Positions 7,344 through 14,125 of a stretch of DNA of 15,840 nt are shown here, in pieces. The position numbers were made by a program, and so were the translations under genes. The first letter of the stretch is position 1, and each line of letters opens with the position of its first letter. The notes under the pieces are model-generated. The model saw only the letters and a list, made by a program, of their open reading frames with translations. It made no database searches and was not told the DNA's origin. This DNA is from Bog-756 sp963977795 (GTDB taxonomy: Bacteria > Actinomycetota > Acidimicrobiia > Acidimicrobiales > RAAP-2), in NCBI GenBank assembly GCA_963977795.1, contig CAXBRB010000038.1, positions 1 to 15,840 on the forward strand. The letters run 5' to 3'.

Positions 7344-8672
7344 TCAGGCGGCCGGCGGCCCGTCGGCCAGCTGACCGGTCCGCCCGGTGGCCGGCACCTC
7401 GCCGGTCCGGCCGGCGAACATCCCGACCAGGCCCACGCAGGCCAGCGTCACCAGGAGCACCACCACGCCCACGAAGGCCGTCGGGCTGCTCCACAGCACC
7501 AGGACCAGGATCCCGAGGGCCAGGACCCCCCACTGGAAGCCGCGCCGGTGGGCGGCCACGGTGTCGTGCACCGGGCCCGAGGTCATCCACGGCGGCCGCT
7601 GGCGGCTGGACACCCAGGCTCGGACGTGGGTGCTGCCGGCCAGCAGGGCCACCACCAGGACCACCACGGCCAGGGCCAGGACCCAGCGCACCGAGGTCAG
7701 GAGCGGGGCGTCCACAGCGTTGATGACCGCCGTCCGGGCCGCCTTGACCTGGCCGGGCAGGAGGGTGGCGAGGTACTGGTTGCGGGCCACGTTGGCCACC
7801 AGCAGCAGGAGCGCCATCGAGATGGCCAGGCCGCCGGAGGCCCGCACGAGGCCGCGCCGGCGGTCCCGGGCCAGGGCCACCGCCCCGGCGAAGGCCAGGA
7901 GCGAGAGCACGGGCAGCACCACCACCAGCTTGTTGAGCAGGCGCACGGCCCGCTGGAGCTTGAGGAGCTCCTTGGACTGGAAGAGCACGACGGGGGCGCC
8001 CGAGTAGTTGGGCACCTTGTCCACGAAGGTCAGGCCCCGGGCGGCCAGCCGCTTCTTGACCTCGGTCTCGACCGTGCCCAGGTTGACCGTCACCTGGCCG
8101 TTGGCGGCCGACAGCCCGCCCTGGGACCCTCCGGTCAGCAGCGTGTCCACCTCGGCGTGGGACCGGCGGACGGCCTGGTCCCACAGGGTCTGGAACTGGT
8201 GGCTCTGCACCAGCTTCAGGGTCAGCTGGTAGGAGAGGGTCTTCACGCCCGTGGCGATGGGGGCGGCCAGGAAGCCGGCCCGGGGCGGCAGGGCCTCCTT
8301 GACCCGCTGCTCGATGTCGGCCTTGGCCACCACGGCGTCGCTGACCCGGGTGGCCACCACGGTCTGGATGGCCGGGTCCTTGGCCAGGGGCGCCACCGTG
8401 GCCACGAAAGTGTCGGTGTTGAGCAGCTCGTTGCGGGCGTAGGCGGCGACGACGGAGAGGACGGCCAGCAGGCAGGCCAGGACGATGAGGAGCCACGAGC
8501 AGGCGGCCCGCACCCGGTGCCGGCCCTTGCCCGCCGCCTCCTTCCGCAGCGCCTCGTTCTCCGCCTCGAGCTCCTCGACCAGGTGGTGGAGGTCGAGGTC
8601 CCCGTCACCCCCTCCGGCGGGGGGCTCCCCGGTCGGCGGCGTGGGGTCGGATCCGGCGGGGAGATCGGTCAC
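7344..8672 (-). CDS. Actinobacterial six-helix integral membrane protein, function unknown
   Basis: I do not recognise a characterised family, but the architecture resembles the conserved 'integral membrane protein' found across actinobacteria. Of 442 residues, 1-27 are Pro/Gly-rich and probably cytoplasmic, 28-48 are a short coiled coil (HHLVEELEAENEALRKEA), and a first membrane helix spans 57-79. A long, probably extracytoplasmic domain (80-244) follows, with NTDTFVATVAPL and alternating amphipathic segments. Helices come at about 247-268, 276-296, 328-347, 379-395 and 399-420. No catalytic motif is evident. GTG 8672 is preferred over TTG 8678: no ribosome site precedes either, but TAGTGT (8684-8679) fits a -10 that would start the transcript at about 8672, giving a leaderless message. 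It is preceded by a strong hairpin, so it is probably a separate transcription unit. Confidence 0.75.
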   Translation of the reverse strand: MTDLPAGSDPTPPTGEPPAGGGDGDLDLHHLVEELEAENEALRKEAAGKGRHRVRAACSWLLIVLACLLAVLSVVAAYARNELLNTDTFVATVAPLAKDPAIQTVVATRVSDAVVAKADIEQRVKEALPPRAGFLAAPIATGVKTLSYQLTLKLVQSHQFQTLWDQAVRRSHAEVDTLLTGGSQGGLSAANGQVTVNLGTVETEVKKRLAARGLTFVDKVPNYSGAPVVLFQSKELLKLQRAVRLLNKLVVVLPVLSLLAFAGAVALARDRRRGLVRASGGLAISMALLLLVANVARNQYLATLLPGQVKAARTAVINAVDAPLLTSVRWVLALAVVVLVVALLAGSTHVRAWVSSRQRPPWMTSGPVHDTVAAHRRGFQWGVLALGILVLVLWSSPTAFVGVVVLLVTLACVGLVGMFAGRTGEVPATGRTGQLADGPPAA

Positions 8673-8678
8673 GGTCAA

Positions 8679-8684
8679 ACACTA
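8679..8684 (-). promoter_or_regulatory. Candidate -10 box giving a leaderless transcript
   Basis: TAGTGT fits TAnnnT and sits 6 bases before GTG 8672. Since no Shine-Dalgarno sequence is present, a leaderless start is the simplest reading. The -35 region is GC-rich and unconvincing. Confidence 0.3.
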
Positions 8685-8758
8685 CCGAGCGCACCCCGCC
8701 CGCCCAGGGACGCCGGGGCGGTGCAGAGACGGCGATGCGGCACGGGGCCGGACGCGCC

Positions 8759-8786
8759 AGCGGCCGCCCCCGGAGGGGCGGCCGCT
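8759..8786 (-). terminator. Perfect 12-base-pair hairpin, probable terminator
   Basis: AGCGGCCGCCCC (8759-8770) and GGGGCGGCCGCT (8775-8786) are exact reverse complements with a 4-base loop. It lies about 90 bases downstream of the SHOCT protein gene and 87 bases upstream of the next gene, so it would end the former transcript. There is no T-run. Confidence 0.5.
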
Positions 8787-8797
8787 TGGACGTGACA

Positions 8798-8878
8798 CGG
8801 ATGGCCGGCCGGAGCCGGACCCGTTGACAAGCCGGCGAGAGCCGGACCTGCTGACAAGCCGGCCGGAGCCGGACCGTG
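8798..8878. repeat. Three tandem 27-base repeats after the SHOCT gene
   Basis: Units run 8798-8824, 8825-8851 and 8852-8878, the last abutting the SHOCT gene stop. Units 2 and 3 share 22 of 27 bases, both beginning TGACAAGCCGGC. Units 1 and 3 share an exact 18-base core (8804-8821 and 8858-8875). The core is rich in CCGG and can pair with itself. No spacers are present, so it is not a CRISPR array. Confidence 0.7.
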
Positions 8879-9277
8879 TCAGCTGAGGATCTTGGCCTTC
8901 TCGGCCTCGAACTCGGCGTCGGTCAGGACGCCCTTCTCCTTCAGGTCGGCCAGCTTGGCCAGCTGGTCAGCGCTGCCGCCCGAGCCGGCCACCTGCTGCA
9001 CATAGGAGTCGAAGGCCTTCTGCTGGGCCTGGGCCTGCTCGGCGGCCCGCTCGTGCATCTTGCCGCCCCGGGCGATGAGGTAGATCAGGACGCCGAGCAG
9101 CGGCAGGACGATGATGAACAGGACCCACAGGGCCTTGGCGACGCCGCCGAGGTCGTGGCTGCGGAAGATGTCGATGAAGACGGTGATCAGCAGCCAGATC
9201 CAGAGGACGAACACGAAGAAGGTGAACATCATCCAGATGATGCTGAGGATGGGGTAGTCATAGGCCATGAGGCTCAC
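8879..9277 (-). CDS. PLDc_N/SHOCT-domain small membrane protein
   Basis: The 132-residue protein has two membrane helices (about 8-33 and 47-69). The second lies in a PLDc_N-type segment with WVLFIIVLPLLGVLIYLIARG. A charged, Gln/Ala-rich linker follows (70-100), then a C-terminal SHOCT domain (about 102-131, LAKLADLKEKGVLTDAEFEAEK). SHOCT is a short helical module found at ends of many bacterial membrane proteins and thought to mediate oligomerisation or protein contacts; no enzymatic role is predicted. GTG 9277 is chosen because AAGGAG (9289-9284) stands exactly 6 bases upstream, whereas the internal ATG 9268 would have a 15-base spacer. It is divergent from the micropeptide-channel pair and ends in a tandem repeat and hairpin. 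Confidence 0.85.
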   Translation of the reverse strand: MSLMAYDYPILSIIWMMFTFFVFVLWIWLLITVFIDIFRSHDLGGVAKALWVLFIIVLPLLGVLIYLIARGGKMHERAAEQAQAQQKAFDSYVQQVAGSGGSADQLAKLADLKEKGVLTDAEFEAEKAKILS

Positions 9278-9283
9278 GGAAGG

Positions 9284-9289
9284 CTCCTT
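9284..9289 (-). promoter_or_regulatory. Ribosome binding site deciding the SHOCT gene start
   Basis: AAGGAG with a 6-base spacer to GTG 9277 favours this GTG over the ATG three codons later. Confidence 0.6.
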
Positions 9290-9330
9290 GGGATGCTGAC
9301 ACGCCAACGGTCGTGGCGCCGTCACCGGGC

Positions 9331-9358
9331 AGACTACCGGGGCACCCATCCAGAACAA
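9331..9358 (-). promoter_or_regulatory. Candidate promoter of the SHOCT gene
   Basis: On the minus strand TTGTTC (9358-9353) and TAGTCT (9336-9331) are separated by 16 bases and match the housekeeping -35/-10 pattern. The predicted leader is about 47 bases and includes the AAGGAG site. On the opposite strand TAGTGT (9426-9431) is a possible -10 for the micropeptide gene, without a clear -35. Confidence 0.4.
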
Positions 9359-9459
9359 GGGACCAACGTCACTTCTCCGAGGCGGCCCACGGCCCGCTGA
9401 AGCGCCCGACTGCGGTGCCACCGCCTAGTGTCCCTGGCACGCCGCCTCGAGGAGGGCCC

Positions 9460-9558
9460 GTGTTCACCATCCTGATCTTCGGACTGCTCGCCGTGGTGCT
9501 CGTCGTGGCCTTCGTCGTGAAGTACCGCCAGCGCGACCGCTGGCCCGAGGACGAGTGA
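9460..9558 (+). CDS. 32-residue single-helix membrane peptide
   Basis: GTG 9460 is preceded by GGAGG (9451-9455) with a 4-base spacer. The product is one hydrophobic helix of about 18 residues (TILIFGLLAVVLVVAFVV) followed by a short charged tail, KYRQRDRWPEDE. Its TGA overlaps the GTG of the next gene in the four-base GTGA pattern (9555-9558), so the two are translationally coupled. I know of no family for it. The location suggests an accessory or regulatory peptide of the channel-like protein downstream, or a leader whose translation drives expression of that gene. The good ribosome site, coupling and clean transmembrane pattern support a real gene, but its small size keeps confidence moderate. 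Confidence 0.6.
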   Translation: MFTILIFGLLAVVLVVAFVVKYRQRDRWPEDE

Positions 9559-10736
9559 CGGCCGAGATCCAGCCCGCCCTCGCCGTCTTCCGTATCGCCG
9601 CCATCGTGGTCGGGGCGGGCCTGGCCGGCGCCGTCCTCATCTCCGCCCTGGAGACGGTGGTGCTGCCCCGGGACGGCTTCACCCGCATCGCCCGGGTGAC
9701 CTTCGCCGTGGTCAACCGGATCCTGGTCCGTCGGTGGCGCAGCCCGACCCGATCGGAGAACCTCCGCGGCCTCTACGGCCCCGTGGCCCTGGTCAGCCTC
9801 CCGCTGGTGTGGATGCTCTCGGTCATCGGCTCGTTCACCCTCATCTTCTGGGGGATGGGGGCCGGCACCTGGCAGCGCTCGTTCGAGATCAGCGGCTCGT
9901 CGGTGACCACCCTCGGGTTCGCCGCCCCCTCGGGCTCGCTGCGGACCTGGCTGGCCTTCGTGGAGGCGGTGATCGGCCTCGGCCTGGTGGCCCTCCTCAT
10001 CAGCTACCTGCCCACCATCTACTCGGCCCACCACGATCGGGAGAACGGCATCCGCACGCTCCGGCCCTTCGCCGGGACCCCGGCCTCCCCCATGGACCTG
10101 GTGGTCAACCTCCGGCGCTACGAGGTGATCGGCCGGGACACCATGTGGGAGTCGGCCACCCGGTGGCTGCTCAACCTCGACCAGAACCACTGCGCCTTCC
10201 CGGCCCTCAGCTACTTCCCCGAATCGACCCGGGGCCAGTCGTGGGTGGCCTCGGTCGGCGCCCTCCTGGACGCCGCCGGCCTCCTGGTGTGCGCGGCGCC
10301 GGTCGACCTGGCCACCGGGAACCTCGGCGACGGCCAGGGGCCCCTGATGGTCCTGGCCCACGGGGTGCCCGGCATCGTGCGGATCGGGCGGGCCGCCGGC
10401 CTGCCCATCGACCCGCCCGGGACGCTGACCGACATGCTCCAGCGCAGCGCCGGCGAGACCACCGGGGACCTGTCGATCACCCGGGAGGAGTTCGACGCCG
10501 CCTACGGGCGGCTGACCGAGGGGGCGGCCGGTCCCGTGGTCGGGGCCGACGAGGCCTGGGCGCGGTTCCGCACCCTGCGCTCCTCCTACGACCGGGCCCT
10601 GCGGGGCCTGGCCGGCCTGACCGCCGCCGCCCCGGCGCCGTGGACGACGGACCGCCCGGCCGCCGTCGGGCGGCCCCGACTGCTCACGGCCCGACCCGTC
10701 CGGGTCGACTGGTCCCTCCCCGCCGTCCCGGCCTGA
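9555..10736 (+). CDS. K+-channel-like membrane protein with atypical TTLGFA filter
   Basis: The 393-residue protein has helices at about 9-33, 75-100 and 129-155. Between the last two is a re-entrant-like stretch, FEISGSSVTTLGFAAPSG (110-127). This arrangement, helix, pore segment with T-T-x-G-F, helix, resembles ion-channel (Ion_trans_2-type) pore domains, where the filter is normally TxGYG or TxGFG. Here the final Gly is Ala. The second helix continues into a charged cytoplasmic segment (SAHHDRENGIRTLRP). A C-terminal region (about 165-393), largely helical with no recognisable RCK/TrkA nucleotide-binding motif, makes up the rest. The start GTG overlaps the stop of the 32-residue peptide gene. 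If it conducts, K+ or monovalent cation flux is the likely role; a non-conducting relative is also possible. The gene ends 55 bases from the convergent gad gene. Confidence 0.7.
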   Translation: MTAEIQPALAVFRIAAIVVGAGLAGAVLISALETVVLPRDGFTRIARVTFAVVNRILVRRWRSPTRSENLRGLYGPVALVSLPLVWMLSVIGSFTLIFWGMGAGTWQRSFEISGSSVTTLGFAAPSGSLRTWLAFVEAVIGLGLVALLISYLPTIYSAHHDRENGIRTLRPFAGTPASPMDLVVNLRRYEVIGRDTMWESATRWLLNLDQNHCAFPALSYFPESTRGQSWVASVGALLDAAGLLVCAAPVDLATGNLGDGQGPLMVLAHGVPGIVRIGRAAGLPIDPPGTLTDMLQRSAGETTGDLSITREEFDAAYGRLTEGAAGPVVGADEAWARFRTLRSSYDRALRGLAGLTAAAPAPWTTDRPAAVGRPRLLTARPVRVDWSLPAVPA

Positions 10737-10791
10737 CCGGGAAGACGGCCTGACCGCCGGTCCGGCCTCACTGGCGGGGCGGCCATCCCAG

Positions 10792-12186
10792 TCAGAGGTG
10801 GCTGAAGCCGCCCGACTCCTCTTTGGTCATGGCCACCGGCTGGGGGTGGCGGGCGAAGTGGGCCACCGCCTCGGCCAGGTCACGGACCAGGAGCTCGGCC
10901 AGGTCGCGGCTCACCCCCTGGCGGACCAGGATCCGCTGCACGGCGACGTCGGCCAGCTCGCCGGTCAGCGGGTAGGCCGGCACCTGCCACCCTCGCACCC
11001 GTAGGCGGTCGGCCAGGTCGTAGAGGGTGTAGCCCGGGTCCTCCCCCTCCCGGATCCGCCAGGTCACCGCCGGGATCCCGGTGGCCGGGTCGGACGCGCA
11101 GAGGAGCTCGAAGGGGCCGAGTGCCGGGATCTGCTCGGCCAGCCAGGCGCCGGTGGCGTAGCAGGCGCCGTGCACCCCGGCATAGCCGTCACGTCCGAGG
11201 CGGACGAAGTTGTAGTACTGGGCCACGATCTGGCCGGCCGGCCGGGAGAAGTTGATCTGGAAGACCGGCATGTCCCCGCCCAGGTAGCTGACGTGGAAGA
11301 CCAGGTCCTCGGGGAGCTCGGCGGCGTCCCGCCACAGCACCCACCCGGCCCCCAGAGGGGCCAGGCCGAACTTGTGGCCCGAGGTGGAGATGGACTTCAC
11401 CCGGGGCAGGCGGAAGTCCCAGACCACGTCGGGGGCGCAGAACGGGGCCAGGAAGGCCCCCGAGGCCCCGTCGACGTGGATGTCGACGTCGAGGCCGGTG
11501 CGGGCCTGGAGGTCGTCGAGCGCGGCGGCCAGCTCGGCCACCGGCTCGTAGGACCCGGTGTAGGTGACCCCGAAGGTCGGCACCACGGCGATGGTGTTCT
11601 CGTCCACCCTGGCCAGCATCTGCTCGACGTCGAGTCCGGTGCGGCCCGGGGCCATCGGGACCTCGCGGATCTCCACGTCCCAGTAGCGGGCGAACTTGTG
11701 CCACACCACCTGGACCGGCCCGCACACCAGGTTCGGTCGGTCGGTCGGCTGCCCGGCGGCCCGGCGCCGGTCCCGCCACCGCCACTTGGCTGCCATGCCG
11801 CCGAGCATGCAGGCCTCCGAGGAGCCGATGGCCGAGCAGCCCACGGCGCCGCCGGCGGAAGGGGCGTGCCACAGGTCGGCCAGCATCTGCACGCACCGGC
11901 GCTCCAGCTCGGCCGTCTGGGGGTACTCGTCCTTGTCGATGAGGTTCTTGTCGATGGCCAGGTCCATCAGGCGGTGGACCTCGTCCTCCTCCCACGTCTG
12001 GCAGAAGGTGGCCAGGTTCTGACGGGCGTTGCCGTCGAGCAGGAGCTCGTCGGCGATGGCCTGGTAGGCGTCCTCCTTGCGCATCTCGCCCGTCGGGAAG
12101 CGGTCGGCCGGGAGGTGGTCGGCCAGGTCGGCGGCGGCAAAGCGCGGGTCGCGGTCGTCGTGGGGGCGGTGGGCGTGCAGCGGCAC
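10792..12186 (-). CDS. gad: Glutamate decarboxylase
   Basis: PLP-dependent enzyme converting L-glutamate to GABA and CO2 while consuming a cytosolic proton. The 464 residues match E. coli GadB (466) along the whole length, with LDGNARQNLATFCQTW (50-65), the GSSEACMLGG segment (121-130), WHKFARYWDVE, D239 that contacts the PLP ring nitrogen, and the PLP lysine K272 in SGHKFGLAPLG. The protein ends FSHL: H463 is penultimate, like His465 of E. coli GadB, which blocks the cofactor at neutral pH. GTG 12186 is supported by GGAGG (12197-12193) 6 bases upstream. It lies 55 bases downstream of the DUF2252 gene on the same strand, probably one operon. No glutamate/GABA antiporter (GadC) gene is in the window. 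The function is certain at family level. Confidence 0.95.
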   Translation of the reverse strand: MPLHAHRPHDDRDPRFAAADLADHLPADRFPTGEMRKEDAYQAIADELLLDGNARQNLATFCQTWEEDEVHRLMDLAIDKNLIDKDEYPQTAELERRCVQMLADLWHAPSAGGAVGCSAIGSSEACMLGGMAAKWRWRDRRRAAGQPTDRPNLVCGPVQVVWHKFARYWDVEIREVPMAPGRTGLDVEQMLARVDENTIAVVPTFGVTYTGSYEPVAELAAALDDLQARTGLDVDIHVDGASGAFLAPFCAPDVVWDFRLPRVKSISTSGHKFGLAPLGAGWVLWRDAAELPEDLVFHVSYLGGDMPVFQINFSRPAGQIVAQYYNFVRLGRDGYAGVHGACYATGAWLAEQIPALGPFELLCASDPATGIPAVTWRIREGEDPGYTLYDLADRLRVRGWQVPAYPLTGELADVAVQRILVRQGVSRDLAELLVRDLAEAVAHFARHPQPVAMTKEESGGFSHL

Positions 12187-12202
12187 GGGGGTCCTCCTGT
12201 CC

Positions 12203-12221
12203 GCCGGGCCGTGCGCCCGGC
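12203..12221 (-). other. Intercistronic hairpin before gad
   Basis: GCCGGGC (12203-12209) and GCCCGGC (12215-12221) form a 7-base-pair stem with a 5-base loop. It stands between the DUF2252 stop and the gad ribosome site, about 6 bases from the latter. It could be a processing, attenuation or mRNA-stability element; at this GC content chance stems are common. Confidence 0.3.
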
Positions 12222-12241
12222 ACGGGGTCGGGGCGGCCGGC

Positions 12242-13633
12242 TCAGAGGCCGGTGATGGCGCCCACCTGGTTCATGGCGATGGCGTGGCACAGCGCCTCGT
12301 AGTCCCGTTCGTTCTGGTCGGCGTACGACGAGGCGAAGCGGCACATGGCCTGGGCGAAGCGGTCGTTGGCGCCCAGGTAGGCGGTGATGGCGATGGCGTC
12401 CCCCGAGCGGGCGTGCCCCCGGGCCAGCGTCCAGCCGCAGATCTCGGCGTAGGCGGTGAGCGACTCGGGGATCATCGTCTCGGGGTCGGGCGAGAGCTTG
12501 GCGTCCCACAGCTGGCGGAAGTAGTAGTGCCGCTCGACGCCGTCGGGCCCGACCATCGACTCCCAGCCCAGGAAGATGTCACTGGCGCTCTGCATCAGGC
12601 GCTGGCCGGCCACCACCCGGTGGCCCTGGTTGCCATAGGCGCTGCGCTGGAGGAAGGGCTCGAGCACAGACCGCTCGGCTTCTTTGATCTGGAGCATCAG
12701 CGGGTCGCCCTCGTCCCGCCCGATGAACAGGGCCACCCAGCACCGGGTGCCCACCGAGCCCACGCCCACCACCTTGCGGGCCAGGTCCACGAACTCGTAG
12801 CGGTCGAGCAGGTGGGCCCGGTCGCCGATCAGAGTCGTCTTGTACTGGTGCATGGCGTCCATGAGGCGCCCGAGCAGCAGGTCCTGGTCGCCGCCGGCGA
12901 AGACGTCGGCGGCCGGGGTCAGCAGGGGCGGGTCGGCCACGAAGCGGAGCGAGCCGTCGACCTCCTCGGTCAGCTTGGCCACGGCGCGGAGGTGGTCCTT
13001 GCGCTCGGCCTTCTCGATGGTCTTGGCCAGCCGCCCGAGGGCCACCTTGCCCAGCGTCTCGCCCCAGCGGTCGGCGATGGCCGCAGCGTCGAGCCGCTGA
13101 TACCACAGCGCCAGGTTGCCCATCCCGGCGAACTCGGCCATCCCGGTGCGGTAGCTCTCGGTCATGCGGTGGACCAGCTCGGACGAGCGCTCCGGCGTCT
13201 CGCCCCGGGCCCGGCCGACGATCTCGAAGCTGGCGGCCAGGCGCTTCACGTCCCACTCGAAGGGGCCGGGCAGCGTCTCGTCGAAGTCGTTGATGTCGAA
13301 GAGCATGTCCCGCTCAGGCGACCGGAACCCCCCGAAGTTGACCAGGTGGGCGTCGCCGCAGAGCTGGCAGTCGAGGTGCGAGTGGGGCTCACCGGCCAGG
13401 TCGGCGGCCATCACCGCGGCGGCGCCCCGGAAGAAGGCGAAGGGCGACGCAGCCATCCTGCCGTAGCGGATCGGGACCAGGTCGGGCACCCGGGAGGTGC
13501 CCTGGAGGGCCAGGATGGCCAGCGGATCGGTCCGGTCGGCCGGCGGGGTCCACTCGCCGTGGCGGGACCGGGGGACGAGCTGGCGGGCGGCGCGGCCGTA
13601 GCGGGCGCGCTCCTCGGGGGTCAGACGTGCCAT
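12242..13633 (-). CDS. DUF2252 protein with kinase-like motifs
   Basis: The 463-residue protein matches the DUF2252 family, whose biochemical role is not established. Characteristic segments are CGDAHLVNFGGF (92-103), FDINDFDET (112-120) and the EWDVKRLAAS stretch (126-135), plus TLARGHARSGD near the C-terminus. The HGDxHxxN-like and D-F-D patterns resemble the catalytic and metal loops of aminoglycoside-phosphotransferase-like kinases, so a small-molecule kinase fold is a reasonable guess, not a demonstrated activity. There is no signal peptide or membrane helix, so it is cytosolic. ATG 13633 is the start; only a weak purine stretch precedes it. It directly precedes gad on the same strand with a 55-base gap, suggesting shared transcription. 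Confidence 0.85.
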   Translation of the reverse strand: MARLTPEERARYGRAARQLVPRSRHGEWTPPADRTDPLAILALQGTSRVPDLVPIRYGRMAASPFAFFRGAAAVMAADLAGEPHSHLDCQLCGDAHLVNFGGFRSPERDMLFDINDFDETLPGPFEWDVKRLAASFEIVGRARGETPERSSELVHRMTESYRTGMAEFAGMGNLALWYQRLDAAAIADRWGETLGKVALGRLAKTIEKAERKDHLRAVAKLTEEVDGSLRFVADPPLLTPAADVFAGGDQDLLLGRLMDAMHQYKTTLIGDRAHLLDRYEFVDLARKVVGVGSVGTRCWVALFIGRDEGDPLMLQIKEAERSVLEPFLQRSAYGNQGHRVVAGQRLMQSASDIFLGWESMVGPDGVERHYYFRQLWDAKLSPDPETMIPESLTAYAEICGWTLARGHARSGDAIAITAYLGANDRFAQAMCRFASSYADQNERDYEALCHAIAMNQVGAITGL

Positions 13634-13699
13634 GGGGCCATCTTCGCATCACCCGGTGCCGGAGCGACAGGGCCGGACGGCGTCACCCGGAGTGGTCCG

Positions 13700-13719
13700 G
13701 GGCCGGCCCGGGCCGGCCC
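13700..13719. other. 20-base perfect palindrome between lapA-like and DUF2252 genes
   Basis: Two copies of a ten-base GGCCGGCCCG unit (13701-13720) create a 20-base exact palindrome at 13700-13719. It lies 21 bases after the LapA-domain gene stop and about 67 bases upstream of the DUF2252 start. It may be the terminator of the nuo/LapA transcript (8-base-pair stem) or an operator for the DUF2252-gad operon. The remainder of the 106-base gap shows no clear promoter box. Confidence 0.45.
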
Positions 13720-13739
13720 GGGATGCGACGGCCCGGAGC

Positions 13740-14018
13740 TCAGCGGCGCCTGGTGCGGCGGCGGCGCCGCACCATGATGACCAGCCGGTCGACCACCACG
13801 CCGAGCACGGCCGAGATGAGGATCACCCAGATCACGCTGATGTGGGCCGACGTGACCAGGAAGCTCACCTGGGTGGAGGTGGAGTTGGCCACGGCGAAGG
13901 CGATCAGCAGGACCAGGCCGATCCCCGCGGCCACCAGGCGCACCCGCTCCTTGGTGTCCCGGCCCGGGGCGGACGATCCCCCGGGTGTCCCTGCGCCGTC
14001 CGTGGGGCCGTCGCCCAT
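13740..14018 (-). CDS. LapA-domain (DUF1049) small membrane protein
   Basis: The 92-residue protein has a Gly/Pro-rich N-terminus (1-20), then two membrane helices (about 27-44 and 60-80) joined by NSTSTQVSFLVTSAHISV, the LapA/DUF1049 signature region. It ends in a strongly basic tail, RRRRRTRRR, which should lie in the cytoplasm. In proteobacteria LapA (YciS) takes part in lipopolysaccharide assembly; in actinobacteria, which lack LPS, the role of such proteins is unknown. ATG 14018 has GAGGAGG (14029-14023) 4 bases upstream. It follows nuoN on the same strand after 107 bases, so it may be the end of the nuo transcript or separate. Confidence 0.8.
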   Translation of the reverse strand: MGDGPTDGAGTPGGSSAPGRDTKERVRLVAAGIGLVLLIAFAVANSTSTQVSFLVTSAHISVIWVILISAVLGVVVDRLVIMVRRRRRTRRR

Positions 14019-14038
14019 GGGTCCTCCTCGGTCCTCGG

Positions 14039-14092
14039 GGCGCCTCGGGCGCCGGCGGCGAGCGTACCGGCCGGTCCCGTCCCCGTCGGGGA
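14039..14092 (-). terminator. Two small hairpins after nuoN
   Basis: In the 107-base gap after nuoN the minus strand can form TCCCC-loop-GGGGA (14080-14092) and GGCGCC-loop-GGCGCC (14039-14053), each with a 3-base loop. They may terminate or attenuate the nuo transcript ahead of the LapA-domain gene. There is no T-run, so the call is weak. Confidence 0.3.
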
Positions 14093-14125
14093 GGCCAGGC
14101 CGCCGCCCAGCGCCGGCCCGCCGGC

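Noticed and set aside
5883..8795. Plus-strand open frame of about 970 codons, including a Val/Gly repeat part
   Set aside because: It spans the RTX and membrane-protein genes in antisense; its repeats are the complement of the RTX array and it has no supporting ribosome site or domain.
8824..8829. TTGACA, a perfect -35 box on the plus strand
   Set aside because: No -10 at the right distance and no plus-strand gene follows; the hexamer is part of the tandem repeat.
8798..8878. Possible CRISPR array
   Set aside because: The 27-base units are directly tandem with no spacers, only three copies, and no cas genes nearby.
8485..8886. Plus-strand 133-codon frame ending in PEPD-LTSR repeats
   Set aside because: The repeated end simply translates the three 27-base DNA repeats; the first part overlaps the membrane-protein gene in antisense.
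12077..13777. Plus-strand open frame of about 566 codons opposite DUF2252 and gad
   Set aside because: Antisense shadow across two well-supported minus-strand genes and their gap.
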